Made by a program: the position numbers and the translations under genes | Notes under the pieces: model-generated | Seen by the model: the letters and a program-made list of their open reading frames with translations, nothing else | What the model was told of the DNA's origin: nothing | Databases searched by the model: none | Shown here: positions 1 through 5,886 of the stretch, piece after piece | Layout: every line of letters begins with the position of its first letter | How positions within the stretch are numbered: position 1 is the stretch's first letter | Assembly (NCBI GenBank): GCA_021846485.1 | Contig: JAJZWW010000215.1 | Span: 1-5,962, forward strand | From: Actinomycetes bacterium | GTDB lineage: Bacteria > Actinomycetota > Acidimicrobiia > Acidimicrobiales > Palsa-688 | Direction of reading: 5' to 3' | Length of the DNA: 5,962 nt

Positions 1-1557
1 GAGCCGGCGGCCGAGCCCGAGCAGCTGCGCATCGGCCTCGGGCCGGCGGCCGAGCCGGGCACCTGGAAGCTGCCCCCGGTCGGCCTGCTGCGGCGTGCCC
101 GGGCCCAGGAGGTCGACCGCCTGGCGGTCGAGGAGCAGGGCCGGGTGCTCGAGGACGCCCTGGCCGCCCACGGGGTCGAGACCCGCCTGGTCGGCATGAC
201 CGTCGGGCCGACGGTGACCCGCTACGAGCTGGAGCTCGGCCCCGGGGTGAAGGTCAACAAGGTCACCAGCCTCCAGAAGGACATCGCCTACGCGATGGCC
301 GCCACCGACGTGCGGATCCTCGCCCCGATCCCGGGGCGCTCCGCGATCGGCGTCGAGGTCCCCAACCGCCGGCGCCAGCCGGTCGCCCTGGGCGACATCC
401 TCACCTCCCCAGAGGCCCGGGCCGCCACCCACCCCCTGGAGGTGGGGATCGGCCGGGACATCGCCGGCCGGCCGGTGCTCGCCAACCTGGCGACGATGCC
501 CCACATCCTGATCGCCGGGGCCACCGGGGCGGGCAAGTCGTCCTGCATCAACTCGCTGCTCACCTCCCTCCTGGTGCGCTCCACCCCCGACCAGGTCCGC
601 CTGATCCTCGTCGACCCCAAGCGGGTCGAGCTCGGCCAGTACAACGGGCTTCCCCACCTGCTCACCGCGGTGGTCACCAACCCGAAGAAGGCGGCCAACG
701 CCCTCGCCTGGGCGGTCCACGAGATGGAGCGGCGCTACGACCTGCTGGCCGAGGTCGGGGTGCGGGACATCACCGGGTACAACGCGGCCTACGACCGGGG
801 GGACCTCACCGGCCCGCCCGAGCTGGGCGCGGAGCCCCGAGCCTACGAGCGGCTCCCGTTCATCCTGGTGGTGATCGACGAGCTCAACGACTTGATGATG
901 GTCGCCGCCCGCGACGTGGAGGAGTCGATCGTGCGGATCGCCCAGATGGCCCGGGCGGTCGGGGTCCACCTGGTGATCGCCACCCAGCGCCCCTCGGTCG
1001 ACGTCATCACCGGGGTGATCAAGGCCAACGTCCCCTCGCGGCTGGCCTTCGCGGTGTCCTCGCTCGCCGACAGCCGGGTGATCCTCGACCAGGCCGGCGC
1101 CGAGCGGCTCATCGGCAAGGGCGACATGCTCCTACTCACCGCCTCCTCGAGCGTCGCCCGTCGGGTCCAGGGGGCCTGGGTCGACGAGGACGAGGTCCGC
1201 AAGGTCGTCGCCCACTGGCGCCGCCAGTCCGAGCCCCGCTACGTCGACGGGGTGGAGGGCGCCGACGACGCCCCGGGCGGCGCCGGCCGGGCAGGGGGCG
1301 CAGAGGACGACGACGACGACCTGCTCGACCAGGCCCGAGACCTGGTGGTGCGCTCCCAGCTCGGCTCGACCTCGATGCTGCAGCGCAAGCTGCGGGTCGG
1401 CTTCGCCCGGGCCGGCCGGCTCATGGACCTGCTGGAGCAGCGGGGGGTCGTCGGCCCCTCGGAGGGCTCCAAGGCCCGGGCGGTGCTGATGAGCGTCGAG
1501 GAGCTCGACGGGGCCGCCGCCCCGGACCCCTCCGACCCGCCGGCCGGTGACCAGTGA
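1..1557 (+). CDS. ftsK: FtsK/SpoIIIE-family DNA translocase, C-terminal part (5' truncated by window edge)
   Basis: The ATP-driven double-stranded DNA pump FtsK acts at the division septum, moving the chromosome terminus and promoting dimer resolution. The frame is open from base 1, so the start and the N-terminal membrane domain lie off the window; an internal GTG at 145 is not the true start. By window codon: a Pro/Ala/Glu linker at 1-20 containing PAAEP twice (15-nt direct repeat, 3-17 and 42-56), then WKLPP at 22-26. The alpha domain at about 40-125 carries GPTVTRYELELGPGVKV. The RecA-like motor has Walker A GATGAGKS at 173-180 and Walker B VVIDEL at 290-295, followed by NDLMM (most family members I recall have ADLMM), and ATQRPSVDVITG from 328. 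An acidic EDDDDD linker follows near 435-440. The winged-helix gamma domain (about 441-500, STSMLQRKLRVGFARAGRLMDLLEQRGVVG) normally reads oriented chromosomal motifs. The motor looks intact. Identification of the family is very secure. Confidence 0.97.
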   Translation, partial: EPAAEPEQLRIGLGPAAEPGTWKLPPVGLLRRARAQEVDRLAVEEQGRVLEDALAAHGVETRLVGMTVGPTVTRYELELGPGVKVNKVTSLQKDIAYAMAATDVRILAPIPGRSAIGVEVPNRRRQPVALGDILTSPEARAATHPLEVGIGRDIAGRPVLANLATMPHILIAGATGAGKSSCINSLLTSLLVRSTPDQVRLILVDPKRVELGQYNGLPHLLTAVVTNPKKAANALAWAVHEMERRYDLLAEVGVRDITGYNAAYDRGDLTGPPELGAEPRAYERLPFILVVIDELNDLMMVAARDVEESIVRIAQMARAVGVHLVIATQRPSVDVITGVIKANVPSRLAFAVSSLADSRVILDQAGAERLIGKGDMLLLTASSSVARRVQGAWVDEDEVRKVVAHWRRQSEPRYVDGVEGADDAPGGAGRAGGAEDDDDDLLDQARDLVVRSQLGSTSMLQRKLRVGFARAGRLMDLLEQRGVVGPSEGSKARAVLMSVEELDGAAAPDPSDPPAGDQ

Positions 1558-1569
1558 CCGCCGCCTCCC

Positions 1570-1612
1570 GCCGGCCCGGTGCGAAAAACTTGCGCGCCGG
1601 ACCCGGGCCGGC
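1570..1612. repeat. 10-bp perfect inverted repeat spanning the -35 region of the fn3 gene promoter
   Basis: GCCGGCCCGG at 1570-1579 is the exact reverse complement of CCGGGCCGGC at 1603-1612. The 23-nt interval contains the A-rich stretch GAAAAACTT and the putative -35 TTGCGC, and the right arm abuts the putative -10 at 1613. It begins 12 bp after the ftsK stop. It could be a rho-independent type hairpin ending ftsK transcription (no T tract follows), an operator for the downstream promoter, or both. The arms are made only of G and C, so some chance contribution is expected in this background. Confidence 0.5.
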
Positions 1613-1618
1613 TAGCTT
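1590..1618 (+). promoter_or_regulatory. Putative sigma70-type promoter P1 for the fn3 gene
   Basis: TTGCGC at 1590-1595 and TAGCTT at 1613-1618 are separated by exactly 17 bp, a spacing and pair of hexamers typical of housekeeping actinobacterial promoters. An A-rich patch (GAAAAACTT, 1583-1591) precedes it in otherwise GC-only sequence. Transcription would start near 1625, leaving a leader of roughly 355 nt before the ATG at 1981. The position shows that the fn3 gene is a separate unit from ftsK. This is prediction from pattern only. Confidence 0.6.
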
Positions 1619-1798
1619 CACGGCGCTGACCATCCCGGGCCCCGAACAGGTGGCGGTACCGGGCGCAGCCCACCCGTCTGGCGGCAGGGTGGACCGAGCA
1701 ACGCAGCATCGAGGAGCGCATCCATGGATCGCAGGGCGGAGATCGCACGGCGCGTCGGGCGGAGCCCGGACGCCACGTCACCGAGTATCCGCGATCCT

Positions 1799-1819
1799 CG
1801 GGAGCTCCCGTGCTAACGT
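1799..1819 (+). promoter_or_regulatory. Perfect 12-bp palindrome directly upstream of a possible second -10 element (P2)
   Basis: CGGGAGCTCCCG at 1799-1810 is a perfect palindrome and is followed at once by TGCTAACGT, in which TAACGT (1814-1819) fits a -10 hexamer of the TAnnnT type. No good -35 is seen 16-18 bp upstream (sequence around GCGATC). If active, it would need an activator or be a weak promoter starting near 1826. The palindrome sits in the spacer region where a repressor or activator could bind. Support is moderate to weak. Confidence 0.35.
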
Positions 1820-1970
1820 CCCTGACCGACGTGGACCCCGTCCTCCACCGCGCAGTATCCAAGGGGGTGTGACGTCGCTGTAACCCGGTGGACCAACACC
1901 TGAGCACCTAGCAAGACCAAGGCGTCCGCCGGGCGCCGACCGGATCGGGGCGGAGTCCCCAACACGTTGA

Positions 1971-1977
1971 GAGGAAG
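1971..1977 (+). promoter_or_regulatory. Ribosome binding site of the fn3 gene
   Basis: GAGGAAG at 1971-1977 contains a Shine-Dalgarno core (GAGGA) with a gap of 5 nt from the core to the ATG at 1981. It supports that start, as does the signal peptide encoded immediately after it. Confidence 0.75.
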
Positions 1978-1980
1978 AGA

Positions 1981-4900
1981 ATGGACCAGAAGAAGCGTAC
2001 GCTGAGGCGCCTCGGGATCGCCGGTGTCGCCACCGCGATGACCACCTTCGGCACCCCGGCCATCGCCAGCGCCGCCACCCTCGGGATCACCCCGCACACC
2101 GTGCGGAGCGATATCAGCACCCCGGGTGCGCCGACCGCCCTGAAGGCGACCGACGCCGGCCTCGACACGGTGACCCTGAGCTGGACCGCCCCGAGCGGGA
2201 CCGTCTCCGGCTACAACGTCTACATGAGCACCGCCTCCGGTGGTGAGGCCGGGACCACCCCGGTCAACAACAACGTCCTGGTGAAGGGCACCACCTACAC
2301 GGTGACCACGCCCAACCCGGGCACCTTCTACTTCCAGGTGGCCGCGGTCAACCCCGCCGGCGAGGGCTCGTTCTCCTCGGAGGCCAGCTCCGCCGCCGCG
2401 GCGGTCAAGCCCGGCGCCCCCGCAAGCGTGGCCGCGACCGCCGGCGACGGCGCCGTGCAGGTCTCCTGGAAGGCCCCGAGCTCCGGTGGCACCCCGACGA
2501 GCTACACGGTCGACTACGGCACCTCGTCGTCCTCGCTCACCTCGCAGCGCATCGTGAGCGGGAGCACCACCAGCGTGGTCGTCGGCGGCCTCACCAACGG
2601 CACGGCGTACTTCTTCGACGTGACCGCCACCAACTCCGCCGGCACCGGTACCGCGTCGTCCACCGTCTCGGCCACCCCGAGCACCTCCACCGCGCCGCTC
2701 CCCCCAACCCTCAGCGTCTCGGGCACCAGCAGCGGCCAGATCGACCTCTCCTGGACGAAGCAGACCAACGCCAGCGGGTACAACGTCTACGAGGGGACTT
2801 CCAGCGGGGGCGAGTCCTCCACCCCGATCAACGGCTCCGTGCCGGTCTCCGGCAACACCCTGACTGTCTCGGCCCCCAACGGGACGACCGAGTACTTCGT
2901 GGTCAAGGCGGTCAACTCCGTCGGCTCCTCGGCGGCCTCCAACGAGGTGCACGCCACCGCCGGCGTCACCGTGGTCAGCGCTGCGCCGAGCGCCCCCCAG
3001 AACGTCACGGGCACGATCGTCGGACCGACGGCCGTGAAGCTCACCTGGAGCGCCCCGGCGTCCAGCGGTAGCTCTAAGGTGGTGAACTACGAGGTCTTCG
3101 AGAACGGTGGGACCGCCTCAGTAGCCCACACGAGCGGGACGAGCACGATCGTCACCGGGCTGACGACGAGCACGAGCTACAGCTTCACCGTAGCGGCGCA
3201 GAACGCCGCCTCTGCGAATGCGTCGACAGCGACCTTCGGGCCGGTGTCGTCCGCGGTGAAGGAGAAGCCGCTCACCAGCTCGTCGGTCATTCCGCAGGCC
3301 CCGACGCTCACGTCGGTCTCCACGGTCAACACCGCCGCGGTCAGCAGCAGCAACCCCGAGGCGAACACGATCAAGTGGAGCGCTCCCAAGTACCCCAGCT
3401 CGGGATACCACTTCCTCGTGAAGCGCGACGGGGTGGCGATCGCCAACGTCGCGTCCACGTCAACGACGTTCAAGGACAGCGGCGCCGCCACATCGAAGCT
3501 ATCGACGGACTCGGCGCCGGCGGCCGGCACGACCTACAGCTACAAGGTGACCGAGGTGTCCAACACCTCGGGGACGGCGACCTCGGGCGGGGCCAAGATC
3601 GACACCGGCGCTCCGACGCCCGGGTCGCCCACCAGCCTCACCGCGACCGAGACGTCCACCAAGGGCACCGTGAACCTGAAGTGGACGGCGCCCACCGACC
3701 TCGGAGCAGGGAACGTGACCTACGACGTGCTGGAGAACGGAACGGCGGCGCCGTCGGCGGACGTCACCCTCGGGGTCCACACCGACACGGCGACGGTGAG
3801 CGGTGTTTCCTCGACCAGCTCGACGAGCTTCACGGTCGAAACCCAGGCCCGCAACGGCGCCGGGGCTGACATCGGGGCCCCGTCGGCGCCGTCCAACGCG
3901 TCGTCGGTCGTGGCGGCGAAGGCTGTCAGTACCGCGGCCGCTCCGACGGGGCTCACTGCCGCGGCCACGAGCCCGACCAGCGTGAAGCTCCAGTGGAACG
4001 CGTCGAGCACCAACGGCTTCACCGCCGCGAGCAACTACGAGATCTTCAAAGCCACTTCGAAGAGCGGTCTCTCCAGCGCGACGCCGATGAAGATCGACAC
4101 CAGCACGAGCTTCACGCAGACCGGGTTGACGGCCGGGACGACCTACTACTTCGAGGTCGAGGCACTCCCTGCCGCCAGCCCGCCCGTCTACTCGAACGTG
4201 GCGTCGGCTACGACGACGACCTCGAAGGTGGTCACCGCCCCGGGTGCCCCGACGGGGGTCAAGGCGGTCGACGACGGCGGCCTGGTCAACCTGAGCTGGA
4301 CCGCCCCGAGCAGCTCGGGCGGCTCGGCGATCAGCGGGTACCAGGTCTACGAGACCACCTCGGCCTCGTCGGCCGGAGCCAAGCTGCTCGGCTCCACCTC
4401 GGGCACCGGCACCACCGCCAGCGTCGACGACCTGACCGCCGGCACCCCGGTGTACCTGTGGGTCAAGGCGATGAACAGCTCGGGGCAGACCTCCGGGTTG
4501 TCCCAGGCGGTGGAGGTCACTCCGTCCAGCTCGACGACCAAGCCCTCCGCCCCGTCCACCCCGCAGGTGAGCGGTGGGACCGACGGCACGGTGTTCGTGG
4601 TCTGGAGCGCCCCGTCGAGCACCGGAGGCTCGCCGATCGAGGGCTACTTCGTCACCGCCCACCTGATCCGCGGCAAGGGCAAGACCGTGTTCGTCCGGGG
4701 TACCAGCGCCAGGGTCACCGGGCTCATGACCGGCCGGTACTACTTCACCGTCGTGGCGAAGAACGTGATCGGTGGCGGCACGCCGTCGGCCCCGTCGTCG
4801 ATCATCGGCGTGTCGGCCGTGTCGGTAGCCACCAAGGTGTACATGACCCCGCCGGTGGCGCTCATGCACCCCGGTGACGTGGTCATTCGGGTCACCACCA

Positions 4901-5100
4901 ACAAGCCGGGCGCGGCGATCCACCTCTTCGACGAGGCGTACGGCACGACCCGGTTCTTCCAGAAGGCGATCAAGCCGGCCGCGGCCGCGCGGTTCGGCAA
5001 CGGTGTGGCCGAGTTCGTGGTGCACATCGACAAGACCAACCACTTCTACGCCATGGTCGACGGGGTCAAGTCCAACGTCGTCGCCGCCGTGGTCAAGTAG
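1981..5100 (+). CDS. Secreted protein with about nine tandem fibronectin type III domains and a unique C-terminal domain
   Basis: This is a 1039-residue exported protein. Residues 1-31 form a Sec signal peptide: a KKRTLRR basic start, a hydrophobic core from L11, and a likely cut after ASA at 29-31. Tandem fn3 repeats begin near residues 47, 143, 238, 334, 436, 545, 652, 752 and 854. Each opens with a Pro-rich linker (PGAP, PSAP), then an LSWTAP-type strand, a GYxVY-type strand, TGLT/GLTxGTxY, and a final FxVxAxNxxG strand. Residues 950-1039 form a beta-rich domain with no fn3 signature (starts ATKVYMTPP, ends SNVVAAVVK) that I do not recognise. The protein lacks cysteine, and no LPXTG motif, C-terminal transmembrane helix, catalytic domain or carbohydrate-binding module is evident. 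Fn3 arrays usually act as spacers or binding modules in surface adhesins and secreted enzymes, so a surface or matrix binding role is an inference. It is monocistronic, with a promoter upstream and hairpins downstream. Confidence 0.93.
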   Translation: MDQKKRTLRRLGIAGVATAMTTFGTPAIASAATLGITPHTVRSDISTPGAPTALKATDAGLDTVTLSWTAPSGTVSGYNVYMSTASGGEAGTTPVNNNVLVKGTTYTVTTPNPGTFYFQVAAVNPAGEGSFSSEASSAAAAVKPGAPASVAATAGDGAVQVSWKAPSSGGTPTSYTVDYGTSSSSLTSQRIVSGSTTSVVVGGLTNGTAYFFDVTATNSAGTGTASSTVSATPSTSTAPLPPTLSVSGTSSGQIDLSWTKQTNASGYNVYEGTSSGGESSTPINGSVPVSGNTLTVSAPNGTTEYFVVKAVNSVGSSAASNEVHATAGVTVVSAAPSAPQNVTGTIVGPTAVKLTWSAPASSGSSKVVNYEVFENGGTASVAHTSGTSTIVTGLTTSTSYSFTVAAQNAASANASTATFGPVSSAVKEKPLTSSSVIPQAPTLTSVSTVNTAAVSSSNPEANTIKWSAPKYPSSGYHFLVKRDGVAIANVASTSTTFKDSGAATSKLSTDSAPAAGTTYSYKVTEVSNTSGTATSGGAKIDTGAPTPGSPTSLTATETSTKGTVNLKWTAPTDLGAGNVTYDVLENGTAAPSADVTLGVHTDTATVSGVSSTSSTSFTVETQARNGAGADIGAPSAPSNASSVVAAKAVSTAAAPTGLTAAATSPTSVKLQWNASSTNGFTAASNYEIFKATSKSGLSSATPMKIDTSTSFTQTGLTAGTTYYFEVEALPAASPPVYSNVASATTTTSKVVTAPGAPTGVKAVDDGGLVNLSWTAPSSSGGSAISGYQVYETTSASSAGAKLLGSTSGTGTTASVDDLTAGTPVYLWVKAMNSSGQTSGLSQAVEVTPSSSTTKPSAPSTPQVSGGTDGTVFVVWSAPSSTGGSPIEGYFVTAHLIRGKGKTVFVRGTSARVTGLMTGRYYFTVVAKNVIGGGTPSAPSSIIGVSAVSVATKVYMTPPVALMHPGDVVIRVTTNKPGAAIHLFDEAYGTTRFFQKAIKPAAAARFGNGVAEFVVHIDKTNHFYAMVDGVKSNVVAAVVK

Positions 5101-5116
5101 ACCGACAACAACACCT

Positions 5117-5132
5117 CGCCGGCGCGCCGGCG
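5117..5132. repeat. 16-bp perfect GC palindrome after the fn3 stop codon
   Basis: CGCCGGCGCGCCGGCG at 5117-5132 is fully self-complementary and lies 16 bp past the stop at 5098-5100. As RNA it could only fold with a tight loop, so it is more likely accessory to the stronger hairpin that follows, or a by-product of GC-rich sequence. Confidence 0.45.
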
Positions 5133-5142
5133 TAGAGCATCA

Positions 5143-5172
5143 CGGTGGGGCGGCCCTCGGGTCGTCCCACCG
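5143..5172 (+). terminator. Likely terminator hairpin of the fn3 gene
   Basis: Positions 5143-5154 pair with 5161-5172 as an uninterrupted 12-bp stem (CGGTGGGGCGGC against GTCGTCCCACCG, two G-T wobbles) with a 6-nt loop CCTCGG. It starts 43 nt after the stop codon. No T tract follows, which is common for hairpin terminators proposed in high-GC actinobacteria. Its position and stability make it the best terminator candidate for the fn3 transcript. Confidence 0.6.
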
Positions 5173-5319
5173 GCGCGTCCGGGCTCCCCCCCGGATCGCC
5201 CAACAGTGCCCCGCCACGGCGTCCGCCGGGCCGGGCCGGGGACCTGCGGCCCGGTGCGCCGCAACGATCCGGGGTCCGCTACGCTCCACCTCGCAGGCGA
5301 CCCGGCGGAGGCGTCAGTC

Positions 5320-5400
5320 CGGCAACTACTTGGACGGCGTGACCAGCTTCGGCCGTGTCAGCACACAGTTCTCGGCCTTCGGCCGTCCAAGTAGTTGCCG
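5320..5400. repeat. Perfect 19-bp inverted repeat with structured 43-nt loop (unclassified palindromic element)
   Basis: CGGCAACTACTTGGACGGC at 5320-5338 is the exact reverse complement of GCCGTCCAAGTAGTTGCCG at 5382-5400. The arms have mixed composition (about 63% GC), unlike chance GC palindromes here. The 43-nt interior can fold further: GGCCG 5351-5355 with CGGCC 5373-5377, and GTGT 5355-5358 with ACAC 5363-5366. CTTCGGCCGT occurs directly repeated at 5347-5356 and 5377-5386, and CGGCC-TTC-GGCCG (5373-5385) offers a competing small hairpin that breaks into the right arm. No target-site duplication is seen, and the arms lack the GTTRRRY core of integron attC sites. It lies between convergent genes. 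It could be a dispersed extragenic palindrome, a small RNA, a two-way terminator, or a non-autonomous mobile remnant; I cannot tell which. Confidence 0.85.
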
Positions 5401-5423
5401 CTCGGGCCCTTAGCCGCCCGAGC
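5400..5423. terminator. Hairpin adjoining the large inverted repeat, possible terminator for either strand
   Basis: GCTCGGGC at 5400-5407 pairs perfectly with GCCCGAGC at 5416-5423 around an 8-nt loop (CCTTAGCC), sharing base 5400 with the larger inverted repeat. It lies 78 bp beyond the stop of the minus-strand membrane protein gene, so it could end that transcript, or end a plus-strand RNA carrying the 5320-5400 element. There is no T tract on either side, so the function is inferred from position only. Confidence 0.4.
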
Positions 5424-5500
5424 CGCCCGCCGAGCCCCCCGGCACGCCTTTCCCCAGCCCTCGAAGACCGAGAGGCACCGGGGACCTGCGGGGGGGACCG

Positions 5501-5872
5501 TCAGGCCGGCGGCGGCGGGTACTGGGCCGGGGAGGCGAGGCCGAGGGCCTGGCGGGCGGCTCCGACCGTGCCGTCGAGGGCGATCACGTCGTAGCGGGAG
5601 GCGACCACGCTGCGCAGCGCCGAGTACTCGCCCCGCCGGCGGGCGGCGATCCCCGCCGCCAGCCCGAAGACCGCCCCGAACGCCGCCCCGATCAGGATCC
5701 CGCCGAGGATCAGGCCGAGCCACGCCGGACCGACGGTGAACAGCCCGACGATCAACCCGACGAACAGGCCCACCCACGCCCCGGTACCGATCCCGCCGAG
5801 GATCGCCTGGCCGAGGTCGATCCGTCCGGTCACCTGCTCGACGGTCCGCAGGTTGTCGCCCGCCACCCTCAA
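5501..5872 (-). CDS. Small glycine-zipper membrane protein, YflT/general stress protein 17M-like (C-terminal part only)
   Basis: This 123-residue protein reads towards the fn3 gene. After a short polar start (VAGDNLRTVEQVTGRID, residues 3-19) come two glycine-rich hydrophobic segments, about 24-46 (GGIGTGAWVGLFVGLIVG) and 50-76 (GLILGGILIGAAFGAVFG). An RRRGEYSALRS basic stretch, SRYDVIA at 92-98 and a PPPPA tail follow. From memory, GDNLRxVEQVTGR, the paired glycine-zipper helices and the SRYDV ending match actinobacterial proteins annotated as general stress protein 17M-like (YflT domain), which are usually about 160 residues with an extra N-terminal alpha/beta segment. That segment is absent: the frame upstream runs to a stop at 5960-5962 with no other start codon. 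The start TTG at 5870-5872 is supported by GGAGAGG 7 nt upstream. The function is unknown; an inner-membrane stress role is a family-level guess. Confidence 0.8.
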   Translation of the reverse strand: MRVAGDNLRTVEQVTGRIDLGQAILGGIGTGAWVGLFVGLIVGLFTVGPAWLGLILGGILIGAAFGAVFGLAAGIAARRRGEYSALRSVVASRYDVIALDGTVGAARQALGLASPAQYPPPPA

Positions 5873-5879
5873 GGGACCA

Positions 5880-5886
5880 CCTCTCC
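5880..5886 (-). promoter_or_regulatory. Strong ribosome binding site deciding a TTG start
   Basis: On the minus strand GGAGAGG (complement of 5880-5886) lies 7 nt before the TTG at 5870-5872. It is a near-ideal Shine-Dalgarno sequence and favours this rare start over the GTG two codons further in (5864-5866). It also argues that the short form of the protein is really made rather than being a mis-called longer gene. I could not identify a convincing promoter in the remaining 76 bases to the window edge. Confidence 0.65.

Larger units (their letters stand above)
1625..1980 (+). other. Long non-coding leader (putative 5' UTR) of the fn3 gene
   Basis: There is no credible gene in this stretch. 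Frames crossing it give Arg/Pro/Gly-rich translations without recognisable motifs. It holds small hairpin-capable elements: GTGGA at 1831-1835 with TCCAC at 1844-1848, and at 1921-1937 a 7-bp stem with a GCC triloop (GGCGTCC pairing GGGCGCC, one G-T pair). The heptamer AGTATCC occurs at 1784-1790 and again at 1854-1860. I compared it by eye with consensus features of the c-di-AMP, c-di-GMP, cobalamin, TPP and SAH riboswitches and found no convincing match. It may be an unclassified structured leader, or simply contain a second promoter nearer the gene. Confidence 0.4.
5101..5500. other. 400-bp gene-free interval between convergent genes, dense in palindromes
   Basis: No frame here has a plausible product; the translations are Arg/Pro/Gly-rich. 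It contains the four palindromic elements listed separately. Between them, 5173-5319 is GC-rich and unremarkable except for GCTACGCT at 5278-5285, which resembles an actinobacterial -10 (TACGCT) but has no good -35 at 16-18 bp. Positions 5424-5500 show nothing beyond runs of C and G. Confidence 0.6.

Noticed and set aside
145..1557. GTG at 145 as the start of ftsK
   Set aside because: The same frame is open back to base 1 and encodes the WKLPP motif and linker that precede the motor in the family; the real start is outside the window.
1706..1760. CGAGGAGCGC followed by ACGGCGCG, resembling part of an S-adenosylhomocysteine riboswitch
   Set aside because: The partner segments that would close the fold are missing and the downstream gene is not in that pathway.
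1554..1883. 109-codon frame whose GTG overlaps the ftsK stop by 4 bp (GTGA), suggesting translational coupling
   Set aside because: The product is Arg/Pro/Gly-rich with no motif, it spans the promoter P1 and the inverted repeat, and it has no family resemblance I can see. The overlap looks accidental.
1813..2952. 379-codon minus-strand frame opposite the start of the fn3 gene
   Set aside because: A Gly/Arg-rich antisense shadow of a GC-rich coding sequence. The plus strand has a signal peptide, an RBS and clear fn3 domains.
3499..5043. 514-codon minus-strand frame opposite the fn3 gene
   Set aside because: An Arg/Gly/Asp/His-rich composition typical of an antisense shadow in high-GC DNA; no domain is recognisable.
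5320..5400. Inverted repeat considered as an integron attC site or a MITE
   Set aside because: The arms end in GTTGCCG/CGGCAAC, which do not fit the attC core GTTRRRY/RYYYAAC. There is no direct duplication in the flanks and no integrase or transposase in the window.
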